Numbered from the stretch's first letter, positions 1 to 8,558 are shown. The stretch: 47,146 nt of DNA from Caulobacteraceae bacterium (GCA_028290905.1 JAQGIW010000231.1:1-47146), one strand, 5' to 3'. Numbers and translations: made by a program. The notes: generated by a model from the sequence alone, not told the origin.

Positions 1-307
1 TCGTCAAGCTATCAGCCAGATGCTCCGCGACCTGCATGATCGCGGCCTGGTGGTGGTGCGGGACGACCCCGACGATGGGCGCGCCCGAATCGTGCACTTC
101 AGCCCGGCGTCGGAGTCGCTCCGCAACGCCGCCCGCGATGCGCTCGAGGCGCTGGAGCGGCAGTTGGAGGCGCGCATCGGCGGCAAGGACGATAGGTCGC
201 TGCGGGCCGCCCTGCTGAAAAATTGGGGGGACCCCCCTCTCGTGCAAATCCAGCTGGCCGCGCCGTCGCAGCCCTCCACGGGTCGGCCGGGCGACAGCGG
301 ACGCTAG
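1..307 (+). CDS. MarR family regulator, C-terminal part (5' end outside window)
   Basis: The reading frame is open from position 2 to the TAG at 305-307 and has no start inside the window. The first visible residues (RQAISQMLRDLHDRGLV, then VRDDPDDGRARIVHFS) are the recognition helix and beta-wing of a MarR winged helix, with the usual DPxDGRAR wing motif. A dimerisation helix follows (ALEALERQLEARIG). The last ~30 residues, after a GGGGGG-A-CCCCCC stretch at 225-237, are Pro/Gly-rich and unlike MarR tails, so the natural C-terminus may have been changed by a slip in that run. It lies upstream of, and in the same direction as, the flavin monooxygenase at 563, so it may be the local regulator (inference). 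A palindromic repeat overlaps its stop codon. Confidence 0.8.
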   Translation, partial: RQAISQMLRDLHDRGLVVVRDDPDDGRARIVHFSPASESLRNAARDALEALERQLEARIGGKDDRSLRAALLKNWGDPPLVQIQLAAPSQPSTGRPGDSGR

Positions 308-355
308 AGCAGGATGATTTTAGGCGGAACCGCCTAAAATCTGAATCATGCTCTA
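304..355. repeat. Palindromic intergenic repeat with CTAGAGCA / TGCTCTAG ends
   Basis: An imperfect inverted repeat of about 52 bases starts with CTAGAGCA and ends with TGCTCTAG. Its core is the perfect stem ATTTTAGGCGG / CCGCCTAAAAT around AA. It begins at the stop codon of the MarR fragment, so it could also act as a transcription terminator hairpin. Elements of this look are common between genes in alphaproteobacteria. The ends recur at 31765-31820 with a different core. Confidence 0.75.
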
Positions 356-368
356 GAATCAAACATGT

Positions 369-420
369 AGAGCCTGATTCAGACTTTGGTTCTGTTCCGT
401 CCAAAGTCATCAGGCTCCTA
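369..420. repeat. Second, diverged palindromic repeat next to the first
   Basis: An imperfect inverted repeat runs from TAGAGCCTGATT to AATCAGGCTCCTA-like sequence (the right arm reads CATCAGGCTCCTA), with an inner stem ACTTTGG / CCAAAGT and a loop of about 11 bases. It starts 13 bases after the first repeat and has the same overall size and end pattern, but a different core. It is probably a diverged member of the same class of dispersed element. Confidence 0.6.
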
Positions 421-496
421 GGGCGCCTCGCTCTCCGAGTTCGATCGGCCGCAAGCTCGGGCTTGCAGGCGGGTGTTGCAAACACCGCGGCTTGTT

Positions 497-513
497 TGTA
501 AAGCAAGTTAACA
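497..513. promoter_or_regulatory. Putative operator TGTAAA-N5-TTAACA upstream of the flavin monooxygenase
   Basis: The 17 bases TGTAAAGCAAGTTAACA form a spaced inverted repeat (TGTnAA / TTnACA, 5-base spacer). In this copy it extends to TTTGTnAA / TTnACAAA over 495-515. It ends 49 bases before the ATG at 563. The same arrangement recurs at 2548-2564 before the TonB-receptor gene. A dimeric regulator, perhaps the neighbouring MarR protein, is the likely binder (inference). Confidence 0.5.
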
Positions 514-562
514 AATTGGCTGAACCACACTGCGCGTCTCGACAGCGAAGGGCTGGGAACAA

Positions 563-1810
563 ATGACAGGTGGCGCGTATCAGGCTCTGGCGGATCGGCG
601 GATACCAAACGGCGACGACTGGCTCTCGTCCGCGGAGCTGGGTTCGCTCACCCCGGCGGAACTGGTGCGGCGGACGGCCGAACTGAAGCCCTTGCTGCAA
701 GCCCATAGCCGGGAAGCCGAGCAGTTGCGCCGCCCCGTTGACGCCGTCTGGAGCGCGATCCGCAAGTCCGGCGTCTTCTACCATTTCGTCCCGAAGAAAT
801 ACGGCGGCCTGGAATTCGGCGTCGACACCTTTATAGACGCGATGCTTCCTCTGGCGGAGGGGTGCTCCTCTACTGGTTGGGTCACGTCCTTCTGCGTAGA
901 ACACAATTGGATGCTTTCCCAATTCCCCGAGGCTGCGCAGGACGAGATCTTCGGCGGCGGCTTCCCCTACGTCATAGCCCCGGGCGTCACCAATCCGCCC
1001 GGCGCCGTCACACCGGTTGAGGGCGGCTATCGCCTGACCGGCCGCTGGAAATGGGGCACGGGCGTAATGCACGCCGACTGGGTGTTGGCGGCCGGGGTCG
1101 TGCCCGGCGAGAGTCCGCCCAACGTGCTGTTCTTCGCCATTCCAGCGCGCGAGGTCGCCGTGCTCGACACCTGGCACGTCGACGGGATGGTAGGTACTGG
1201 CAGTAACGACATCGTAGCCCAGGAAGTCTTCATCCCCGCCCATCGGGTGCTGCTCATGGCCGAGATGCGCGAAGGCCGGGCGGCCGGCTCCAGGCTCTAT
1301 GGCAATCCCATCTACCGGATGCCGATGCTTCCATTCCTGGCGGTGACCGCGGCGATCCCCGCCGTGGGCACGGCCAGGGCCGCAGTCGGCCTGTTCCGGC
1401 AAATGCTCGCCGAGCGGCTCGTCTTCGGCACGGACATGAAGCATGCGGAGAAGCCGGCCGCCCAGATGCGCCTCGCCCGAGCCGACCTGGCGACGCGGAC
1501 GGCCGAGCTCCTGATCCGCGACGCCGCGCGCAAGAACCTGGAGATCGGCGACCGTACCGAGTTGGCGACGCCGGCCGAGCGCATCAGCCTGCGCGCGCAA
1601 ATCGCCTACGCCATGGAGCTGTGCCGGGACGCGATCCGCACCGTTTGTGAGGCTAGCGGTTCGGGGGCGCACTTCCTCGACAACCCTATGCAGCGGGCCC
1701 TGCGCGACGTGAACGTAATGTCGAGCCACGTGGTCTATGATCTCGACGGTGCAACCGAGCTACACGGGCGGTCGATGATCGGCCTGCCCCCGAACTCTCC
1801 ACTCACCTAA
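563..1810 (+). CDS. Flavin-dependent monooxygenase, HsaA/HpaB-like (acyl-CoA dehydrogenase fold, group D)
   Basis: The 415-residue product has the acyl-CoA dehydrogenase fold of two-component flavin monooxygenases that hydroxylate phenols with reduced flavin supplied by a partner (family examples: HsaA of steroid breakdown, HpaB-type hydroxylases). Visible signs: an N-terminal helical domain with FVPKKYGGLEFG (~75-90), a mid-domain beta barrel with GGYRLTGRWKWGTGVMHADW (~155-175), DTWHVDGMVGTGSNDIV (~195-212), and a C-terminal helical domain ending in SSHVVYDLDGATELHGR. The WKWGTG and GTGSND segments are typical of the hydroxylase branch rather than true acyl-CoA dehydrogenases, which would carry a catalytic Glu. 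ATG at 563 is the first start after the promoter region. It is followed after 29 bases by an AzoR-type reductase, so the two may form one operon. The substrate is unknown. Confidence 0.85.
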   Translation: MTGGAYQALADRRIPNGDDWLSSAELGSLTPAELVRRTAELKPLLQAHSREAEQLRRPVDAVWSAIRKSGVFYHFVPKKYGGLEFGVDTFIDAMLPLAEGCSSTGWVTSFCVEHNWMLSQFPEAAQDEIFGGGFPYVIAPGVTNPPGAVTPVEGGYRLTGRWKWGTGVMHADWVLAAGVVPGESPPNVLFFAIPAREVAVLDTWHVDGMVGTGSNDIVAQEVFIPAHRVLLMAEMREGRAAGSRLYGNPIYRMPMLPFLAVTAAIPAVGTARAAVGLFRQMLAERLVFGTDMKHAEKPAAQMRLARADLATRTAELLIRDAARKNLEIGDRTELATPAERISLRAQIAYAMELCRDAIRTVCEASGSGAHFLDNPMQRALRDVNVMSSHVVYDLDGATELHGRSMIGLPPNSPLT

Positions 1811-1839
1811 GGCGCGGCGGTGACGGAGCCGAGGGAAGG

Positions 1840-2463
1840 GTGACCACCGTCCTGCACATAAGCGCCAGCCCCAAGGGCGCACAATCTTCGTCGGGCCAGA
1901 TCGCGGAGGCATTCCTTACGGAGTACGCCGCGGCGCACCCCGACGATGAGATCGTCAGCTTGCCGTTGTTCGCGGCGGACCTTCCCGAGTTTGGCGTGGT
2001 GGAGACGGAGGCGAAGTTCGCCCCGATCTACGGCGAGGCGCTGACGTCCGCGCAAGCCGCCGCATGGAACAGGGTAGAGGCGGAGATTGAACGGCTGAAG
2101 CGCGCCGACAAGGTCCTGCTGTCGTCGCCGATGTGGAATCTGGGCATTCCCTATAAGCTCAAGCAGTACATCGACATCATCGTCCAGCCGCGGCTCAGCT
2201 TCACCTACGACGTTCAGAGGATGGAACACGTGGGCGTCCTGGAGAACCGGCCACTCCAGTTGATACTGACCAGGTCATCAGTGCTTCCCGGCGACTTCTC
2301 GGACTTCCAACTGCCGTATCTAAAGTACATCTTTGAGTTCATCGGAATCAGAGACGTCAGGGCCCTGATAGCTTGGCAGACGACCCAGCCCACGGCCGAT
2401 GACCGCCTCGCCTATTTGACCTCGTTCTTCGAACCGGCGCGGGCTGCCGCCCGCATTTTTTGA
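1840..2463 (+). CDS. AzoR-type FMN-dependent NADH:quinone/azo oxidoreductase
   Basis: The 207-residue flavodoxin-like protein matches the AzoR family. It has an N-terminal FMN-phosphate loop (HISASPKGAQSSSGQ, ~6-20) and the family's SPMWNLGIPYKLKQYIDIIV segment (~95-115) followed by RLSFTY. Such enzymes reduce quinones, azo dyes or flavins with NAD(P)H. The start is GTG at 1840, preceded by a good ribosome site GAGGGAAG at 1831-1838. It sits 29 bases after the monooxygenase gene. An oxidoreductase that supplies reduced flavin or removes quinone products would make sense here (inference); the usual HpaC-type reductase is not present in the window. Confidence 0.88.
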   Translation: MTTVLHISASPKGAQSSSGQIAEAFLTEYAAAHPDDEIVSLPLFAADLPEFGVVETEAKFAPIYGEALTSAQAAAWNRVEAEIERLKRADKVLLSSPMWNLGIPYKLKQYIDIIVQPRLSFTYDVQRMEHVGVLENRPLQLILTRSSVLPGDFSDFQLPYLKYIFEFIGIRDVRALIAWQTTQPTADDRLAYLTSFFEPARAAARIF

Positions 2464-2547
2464 CGCGAAGGGCGGGCGCCGGACACCTCGGCCAATGAAT
2501 CCGGCGCGCCAGGCGAGGTCCTTAGATTGCTAATGGTCTTGACATAA

Positions 2548-2564
2548 TGTGAATTTAGTTGACA
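2548..2564. promoter_or_regulatory. Putative operator TGTGAA-N5-TTGACA upstream of the TonB receptor
   Basis: TGTGAATTTAGTTGACA has the same spaced inverted repeat (TGTnAA-N5-TTnACA) as 497-513. Over the wider 21-base alignment 14 positions agree between the two sites. It lies 97 bases before the GTG start at 2662, in an AT-richer stretch that also carries TTGACA at 2539-2544 and 2559-2564, so it probably overlaps the promoter. Confidence 0.5.
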
Positions 2565-2661
2565 AACTCCATGCTTGGCCGGTCACAACCAATGACTGAC
2601 TGGCAAAGGGAAAACGTCCATTTCGGCGCCTAACCGCGCCCACCACAGGGGGGAAGCCATA

Positions 2662-4829
2662 GTGTCGCTCCGAACTTGCTTGTCGTCGGCGTACGCGCTT
2701 TCGGCCCTCGCCTTTCCGATGGCGGTTTCGGCGGCCACGACCGCCGCCGACTCCGATACCCATGTGGAGACGTTGATAGTGACGGCCCAGAAGCGGGCTG
2801 AGAACGTCCAGAACGTGCCTATCTCGATCGAGGTGGTCCGCGGCGAACAGATCAATGACCTCGGCGTGCGCCGCTTCGAAGACCTGGCCAAATATGTGCC
2901 CAACCTGACCGTCCAGCCGACGCCCGGCGCCAACCAGATATACATCCGCGGCATTGGCTCAGGCGCGCAGAACTTCGCCTTTGAGCAGGACGTCAGCCTC
3001 TACATCGACGGCGTCTACGCTGGCCGCAACCGGCAATTCATGTCGCCCTTCTTCGACGTCGAACGGGTGGAGGTGCTGCGGGGACCACAAGGCGCCCTGC
3101 TGGGCAAGAACACGGCCGCGGGCGCGATCAGCATCATCTCGGCGCAACCGACGTCAGTCGCCAAGGCGGGCGTCGATGTCCAGACCCTGTTCGGACGGGC
3201 CGGAATAGACGCTTCAGCCTTCGTTTCTGGACCGCTGACGGAGGCCCTCAGCGGTCGTCTGGCGGTGAAGTTCATCCGCCAGGACGGCTATGTGCACAAC
3301 CGATACACCGGTCAGGATGTGCCGCGCGAAGAAGACAACCTAGTCCGGGGTATCCTGCGCTACCAACCCAGCGACAGCTTCAACATCTCGGCGAAGGTCG
3401 AGTACACGGACTATACGGTAAAAGGCACCCAGGCGATCGCGATCTTCCCGGGAAGCACGGACTTCCAGCGCGCCCAGAAGAACGCCCAGCCCCCCTTCGG
3501 CGTGCCGGAGTCCGACCATACCGAATCCTGGAACGGGGTTGTCACGGCGAACTACCGGGCGGGTGATTTCACCCTGACGTCACTGACAGGCTACTCCACC
3601 TATAATGCGCTCAAATTCACGGCCGCCGGCTCCGACGTGCCGGAGCTATGGCTTTCGCGGCAGGTGGAGAAGTTCGATCAAACCTCGCAAGAGGTCCGCC
3701 TGCTCTCTCCGACCGGGCGCACCTTCGAGTTCATCGTGGGCGGCTACGTTGACGAGAGTACCTTCAAAACTCAATTCGATACGCTCTACACGATATTTGT
3801 CGCAGGCCACACCAACCAGCTGTTCGACCAGAATACCCATACCTGGTCGATCTTCGGACAGGGCGTCGCAAATCTGGGAGACAGGTTCCGCGTGCTGGGG
3901 AGCCTCCGCTACAGCAGCGAACGCAAGCGGGCGACTTATGACGCGATCACCATCTCGGGGATCCCGCTGAACGCTCCCCGCTCGATCGCCGGATCACGCG
4001 GCGAGAGCAATCTGGATCCCTCCGTCACGCTGCAATATCGGCCCTGGAAGCACGTCATGCTGTACGCGACCTACGCCCAGGGCTCGAAGGCGGGCGGCTT
4101 TGTCAGCAATACGGGAAACGTGACGCCGGCGACATTCGAGTTCTCCGGCGAGCACTCGACCAACTATGAAGTCGGATTGAAGTCCACCCTGCTTCGCGGC
4201 GCCGCTTTGTCAACATCACGGCGTTCGATACCAAGTTCAAGAACCTTCAAGTCAGCAACTACATCCCGGTCATCGGTCTGGTTATCGGAAACGCCGGATC
4301 GGCGACGACCAGGGGAGTCGAAGCCACCCTCGCCCTGAAGCCGCTGGCGGGACTCGAAGTGTCCAGTTCGGTGGCCTACCTCGACTCCAAGTACGACAAT
4401 TTCCCGGGCGGCCCCTGCATCTATCCGAACCTTTCCTGCAACCCAGCTACCAACAACATCGCCGGCACCCGAATCCCGAACACCTCGATGTGGTCGGGCA
4501 ACGTGCAGGGCGAATACACCCGGCGCCTCTCCGACAAGCTCAAGCTGACCGGATCCGTTATCTCGACCTTCCGCAGCTCCTACTTCGTCGAGGCCAATCT
4601 CAATCCCACGAGCCGGCAGCCCACCTACGCCAAGGTCGACGCCAGGCTCGAGCTGGCCGATGCAGGGGACCATTGGGCCGTGTCGCTCTTCGCGCGTAAC
4701 CTTACCGACGAGCACACCTTCAACTTCAGCTATTTCTGGCCCTTCGCGGCGGCGTCCAGCGCGCCCCATCAGCTGCGCTATCTCGAAGAGACCCGCGTCG
4801 TTGGAGTGGCCGCGAGATGGCGCTACTAG
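2662..4829 (+). pseudogene. TonB-dependent receptor, broken by a single frameshift near 4200
   Basis: The GTG at 2662 follows a strong ribosome site (AGGGGGGAAG, 2647-2656) and begins a signal peptide. A TonB box/plug domain follows (VETLIVTAQKRAENVQNVPIS, IRGIG, FFDVERVEVLRGPQGALLGKNTAAGAI). The barrel continues to ~4190 (YEVGLKSTLLRG). There the frame is lost: the original frame ends at 4338, while the matching barrel sequence (RFVNITAFDTKFKNLQ onward, to the C-terminal VVGVAARWRY at 4829) continues one frame over. One base appears to be missing in GCGGCGCCGC, about 4196-4206. Restored, the protein would be about 722 residues, a normal length. It could be a true mutation or a sequencing error; the downstream half looks intact, so any decay is recent. 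The receptor would import a bulky nutrient across the outer membrane for the surrounding enzymes. Confidence 0.85.
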
Positions 4830-4865
4830 CGCTTCGGCGCACAGGGAAGGACGAATAGGCCGCGC

Positions 4866-5969
4866 ATGGATTTTTCGCCGCTTTTCACGCCCTACTCGGT
4901 GGGGCCGCTGACCTTGCCGAACAGGTTCATCATGCCCGCCATGCAGCGGGAACTTTCTCCAGGCGGCGTGCCGAGCGAAGAGATGGCGCGGCACTATCGG
5001 GAGCGCGTTGAGGGAGGCGTCTCCCTGGTGATTGGGGAGGCCACCGCCGTCGATCACCCGACCTCGACGCACTACTGGAAGTACGCGCGCCTGACCGGCC
5101 CCTCGCTCGACGGCTGGAAACGCGTGCGCGACGCCGTGAAGGACGCTGGCGGCGCCTTGTTCATCCAGCTCTGGCACGAAGGCGCCGTGCGCAAAGAGGG
5201 TGAAGGCCCGCACCCCGATGTGCGGACGATCAGCCCGTCGGGCCGGATCCAGGCCAGCGAACCGGTGGGCCGCGCCATGGCGCCCGGTGACCTGGTCGAA
5301 ATCAAGGACGCCTTCCTGCGCGGCGCGCGCACGGCGCGTGAGCTTGGCGTCGACGGCATCGAGATCCACTGCGCCCACGGATACCTGTTCGACCAGTTCC
5401 TGTGGGGCGAGACGAACGCGCGTACCGACGGCTATGGCGGCGATCACGTGGGCCGCACGCGTTACCCCTGTGAGGTGATCAGCGCCATCCGGTCGGAGGT
5501 CGGCCCCGACTTCCCGATCTCGGCGCGCATCTCGCAGTGGAAGGAACGAAACTTCGACGGCCGGATCGCGGACACGCCCGATCAGCTGCACGACATCCTG
5601 GCGGCGTTCCGCACCGCGGGCGTCGACGTCTTTCACGCCTCCACGCGGCGTTTCTGGACGCCGGAATTCGAGGGCTCCGACCTGGGTTTCGCCGGCTGGG
5701 TAAAGTCGCTCACCGACGCTTCGGTGATCACGGTGGGCAGTGTCGGACTCGACAATGACATCATGGCGAGTCTGTACGGCGAGCATGCCAGTTCGACGGG
5801 CAGACCCGGGCTGCAGGAACTGCTCCGCCGGTTCAGGAACAACGAGTTCGACCTCGTCGCCGTCGGCAGGTCGATCCTGGGCGATCCGAACTGGGTGCGA
5901 AAGGTGCGGGAGGGGCGCTTCGACGAGCTGAGGCCCTTTACCAAGGCCGACCTCGCGTTCCTGACCTAG
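4866..5969 (+). CDS. NADH:flavin oxidoreductase, old yellow enzyme family
   Basis: This 367-residue TIM-barrel FMN enzyme reduces activated C=C bonds or related substrates with NAD(P)H. Signs: N-terminal FTPYSVGPLTLPNRFIMPAM (~6-25), QLWHEGA (~101), and the long family block EIHCAHGYLFDQFLWGETN followed by ARTDGYGG (~165-192), which contains the substrate-binding His residues and the Tyr region. The phosphate-binding end is FDLVAVGRSILGDPNWV (~338-354). Loop sequences differ from the textbook HSANGYL pattern (here HCAHGYL), so the substrate class is uncertain. It lies 36 bases after the receptor gene and 22 bases before the DUF3237 gene, in the same direction, so co-transcription is likely. 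Confidence 0.88.
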   Translation: MDFSPLFTPYSVGPLTLPNRFIMPAMQRELSPGGVPSEEMARHYRERVEGGVSLVIGEATAVDHPTSTHYWKYARLTGPSLDGWKRVRDAVKDAGGALFIQLWHEGAVRKEGEGPHPDVRTISPSGRIQASEPVGRAMAPGDLVEIKDAFLRGARTARELGVDGIEIHCAHGYLFDQFLWGETNARTDGYGGDHVGRTRYPCEVISAIRSEVGPDFPISARISQWKERNFDGRIADTPDQLHDILAAFRTAGVDVFHASTRRFWTPEFEGSDLGFAGWVKSLTDASVITVGSVGLDNDIMASLYGEHASSTGRPGLQELLRRFRNNEFDLVAVGRSILGDPNWVRKVREGRFDELRPFTKADLAFLT

Positions 5970-5991
5970 TGAGCTGAGGGAAAAGCAGACC

Positions 5992-6462
5992 ATGCGCCAA
6001 CCGGAGACGCGGCATCTGTGCCGCTATCGCGCGAAGCTGGCTTCGCCGCAGCAGCAGGTCGGTGAAGCTCACTTTGGGCGCCGCATGATCGCCCAGGTGA
6101 TCGGTGGCGACTTCGAAGGCGAGCGCCTCCGCGGAAAGGTGTTGCCGGGAGGGGGCGACTGGGCCACCATCGACGGCTCCGGGACGTTGCGCCTTGACGC
6201 CCGGGCGACCTTGGAGACCGACGACGGCGCACAGATCTACGTCAACTACCGCGGTGTGCTGCGGCCGCTGGCGGTGGCCCAGGCCCACGCCATCAAGGGT
6301 GGTCCAAGCAGCGAGGCGGAGGCGCGGGAGCTTTACTTCCGAACCACGCCGATTTTCGAGACGGGCGACGCCCGGTACCAATGGCTGAACGACATCGTCA
6401 GCGTTGCGCTGGGCTCCACCCTCGGCGACGCCGTCGAGTACGAGGTCTTCGAAGTCCTCTAG
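5992..6462 (+). CDS. DUF3237 family protein
   Basis: The 156-residue protein has the DUF3237 pattern: an N-terminal strand ending in GRRMIAQVIGGDFEGERLRGKVLPGGGDW (~30-58), then LDARATLETDDGAQIYVNYRGVLRP, then YFRTTPIFETGDARYQWLNDIVSVALG near the C-terminus. The family is a small beta-barrel fold with no established reaction. Members are often found near oxidoreductase genes for aromatic or steroid-like compounds, which fits this site. The ATG at 5992 has a GAGGGA site at about 5975. It is the last gene of part A. Confidence 0.85.
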   Translation: MRQPETRHLCRYRAKLASPQQQVGEAHFGRRMIAQVIGGDFEGERLRGKVLPGGGDWATIDGSGTLRLDARATLETDDGAQIYVNYRGVLRPLAVAQAHAIKGGPSSEAEARELYFRTTPIFETGDARYQWLNDIVSVALGSTLGDAVEYEVFEVL

Positions 6463-6900
6463 GAGCTTTCTTGGGACTCGGCGTGCCGAACGCCGTCGGC
6501 ATAGGGCTTCAAACCCAGCGCTAGGATTTCTGCGGCCAGGCAGGACGATTACGATACCGGACAGGCATCCAAACTTCAGGGTGGCTCGGCGCCCGCGGCC
6601 GTTCACGTGGACGTCCCAGGCCGAACGATCGAACATCCATCGATTGTGTTCAAACGTGAGCCCCGAGCCAGCCGCCGTTACAACCGCATTGCGCCAGGTG
6701 CGGCCACTGGCAGGGCTCCAGAAGCTCGCCGTTGCAGCCCCTGGATCGCCAGCTGCACCACCGGCGAGCTATGGCCTACCACTGTTTCGCCGCCCGCTCC
6801 GATATCTGCCAGGACCTGCCCGCGGCCCCACTTCCCGCACCCGCTGGAACTCGCCGACCTGCCCTGACCGAACGCCATCGGCGCGCGATCTTTCCCATCG
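6463..6900. other. 438-base gap between converging genes, no convincing gene
   Basis: The gap separates the DUF3237 gene (+) from the Baeyer-Villiger monooxygenase gene (-). A short hairpin, TGCCGA / TCGGCA with a 6-base loop (6484-6501), may help termination. Several reading frames of 60-200 codons cross the gap on both strands, but they are Pro/Arg/Ser-rich, start without ribosome sites and show no family motif, so I take them as chance frames. It could hold the remains of a decayed gene; I cannot identify one. Confidence 0.5.
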
Positions 6901-8538
6901 TCAATCAACGGATTCGGCCCGTTCGCGGCCGATTCCGCCGACGAACCGGAATCCCTCGTACCCCCGCTGCGCCACCGCCTCGCACTGCTTCCGGTAGTTG
7001 GAGAACCCGCCGACATAGACGCCGAAGCGCCGCGGCTTGCCGGGGATGTTGGAGCCGAAGTACCAGGAGTTGGACCGCGGATAGAGGGTGTGGGAGACCA
7101 CCTCGGCCGCATGGTCGACCCAGGCCTGCTCGGCGCCTTCGTCGGCCTCGATCGCGCGCAGGCCCTCCCGGCGCATGTGGCCGATGCAGCCGGCGATCCA
7201 GTCGACGTGCTGTTCCACCGCCGTGGGCATGTTGGCCAGCACCGAGGGACTGAGGGGCCCGGTGATCGTGAACAGGTTCGGAAAGCCGGCGACGGCGAGC
7301 CCCAGGTAGGATTGCGGTCCCTGGCTCCAGTGCTCGGCCAGACGCGCCCTGCCGCGCCCCCGGATGTCCATGGCCAGGAGCGCCCCCGTCATGGCGTCGA
7401 AGCCGGTGGCCAGGACGAGGTCGTCGAGCTCATGCACCGCCTCGGGCGTGATCACCGAGTGTCCCTCGACACCGGTGATCGGCCACGCCCGAACATCGAC
7501 CAGCTCCACGTTGTCGCGATTGAAGGTCTCGTAATAGTCGTCGTCAACCGGCGGGCGCTTCACCCCGATGGGCTGGTCCTTCGGGATCAACCCCCCGGCC
7601 ACTATGGGGTCGCGCACCACGGCGCGGATGTGGTCGCGGACGAAGGCCTGGGCGGTCTCGTTGGCCGCCGGGTTGGTGAACAGGTCGGTGAAGGCGCTGA
7701 AGAACCGCATGCCGCCGATCCCCCACAACCGCTCGTAGACCGCCCGCCGCTCCTCATCGGTGACGTCGAAGGCCGACCGCGTCGCGCCCTCGAAGGGCAC
7801 CGCCCCCGGTGAGTTGAGGCATTTGTCCCGGATCTCGCCGTAGTTGGCCTTCACCCAGGCGTTGAATTCGGCGGCGGTTCTGGCGTTGCGCGCCGGCAGC
7901 ACCCAGTTGGCCGTCCGCTGGAACACCGTCAGGTGGCGCGCCTGGGCGGCGATGCGCGGGATGGCCTGGACGCCCGAGGCGCCCGTGCCGATGACGCCGA
8001 CGCGCCGGCCGGTGAAATCGACGGGCTCTTTGGGCCAGGCCGCCGTCCAGAAGACCCGCCCCTCGAAGGTGTCCAGGCCCGGTATGTCGGGCCGCTGGAT
8101 CTGGGAGAGGCACCCCGCCGCCGTCACCAGGAACTGGCCCTCCGCGGAACGCCCGTCGGCCGCCGTCACCCGCCAGGTCGCGCTTTGCTCGTCGAACTCG
8201 GCCCGGGTGACCGGCGCGCCGAAGCGGATGTGGCGCTTGAGGTCGAAACGGTCGGCCACATGCCGCAGATAGCCCAGGATCTCGGGCTGCTCGGAATACC
8301 TCAGGCTCCAGTCCCACGCCTGCTGCAGCTCGTTGGAGAAGGAGTAGCTGTAGTAATAGCTCTCGCAGTCGCAGCGGGCGCCTGGATAGCGGTTCCAGTA
8401 CCACACCCCGCCCACGTCATCGCCCTTCTCGAAGGCGATCACCCGGTAGCCCAGGCTCGTCAGCCTGTGGATGGCGTAGAGCCCGGCGAAGCCGGCGCCG
8501 ACCACCACCACGTCGCAGGCCTCGGGCGGCTCGCTCAT
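6901..8538 (-). CDS. Type I Baeyer-Villiger monooxygenase (FAD/NADPH) with altered fingerprint
   Basis: The 545-residue protein has two Rossmann motifs: GAGFAGL (14-20) for FAD and GTGASG (~188-193) for NADPH. It has the GGVWYWNRYPGARCD block (43-57) and the Arg-containing region GVKRPPVDDDYYETFNRDNV, equivalent to the active-site Arg region of phenylacetone monooxygenase. These enzymes insert oxygen next to a ketone to give an ester or lactone. The family fingerprint FxGxxxHxxxWP is present as FEGRVFWTAAWP from residue 158, so the conserved His is Trp164 (codon TGG, 8047-8049). The ATG at 8538 has a strong GGGGAGGA site. A putative TetR operator lies 20 bases upstream. It is transcribed away from the SDR gene at 8655. 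Possible substrates are cyclic or aryl ketones; none can be read from the sequence. Confidence 0.92.
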   Translation of the reverse strand: MSEPPEACDVVVVGAGFAGLYAIHRLTSLGYRVIAFEKGDDVGGVWYWNRYPGARCDCESYYYSYSFSNELQQAWDWSLRYSEQPEILGYLRHVADRFDLKRHIRFGAPVTRAEFDEQSATWRVTAADGRSAEGQFLVTAAGCLSQIQRPDIPGLDTFEGRVFWTAAWPKEPVDFTGRRVGVIGTGASGVQAIPRIAAQARHLTVFQRTANWVLPARNARTAAEFNAWVKANYGEIRDKCLNSPGAVPFEGATRSAFDVTDEERRAVYERLWGIGGMRFFSAFTDLFTNPAANETAQAFVRDHIRAVVRDPIVAGGLIPKDQPIGVKRPPVDDDYYETFNRDNVELVDVRAWPITGVEGHSVITPEAVHELDDLVLATGFDAMTGALLAMDIRGRGRARLAEHWSQGPQSYLGLAVAGFPNLFTITGPLSPSVLANMPTAVEQHVDWIAGCIGHMRREGLRAIEADEGAEQAWVDHAAEVVSHTLYPRSNSWYFGSNIPGKPRRFGVYVGGFSNYRKQCEAVAQRGYEGFRFVGGIGRERAESVD

Positions 8539-8558
8539 GGATCGTCCTCCCCTTTTGC

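Noticed and set aside
225-237. GGGGGG-A-CCCCCC palindrome as a phase-variation switch or terminator
   Set aside because: It lies within the MarR frame, is very short and lacks a T run. A slip there may have altered the C-terminus, but nothing shows switching.
4338-4829. A separate short gene beginning at 4359 after the receptor
   Set aside because: Its sequence is the missing C-terminal barrel of the same TonB receptor; the break is a frameshift, not a gene boundary.
6404-7112. Reading frames of 140-200 codons in the 6463-6900 gap
   Set aside because: They are Pro/Arg/Ser-rich, overlap real genes in other frames and have no ribosome site or recognisable motif.
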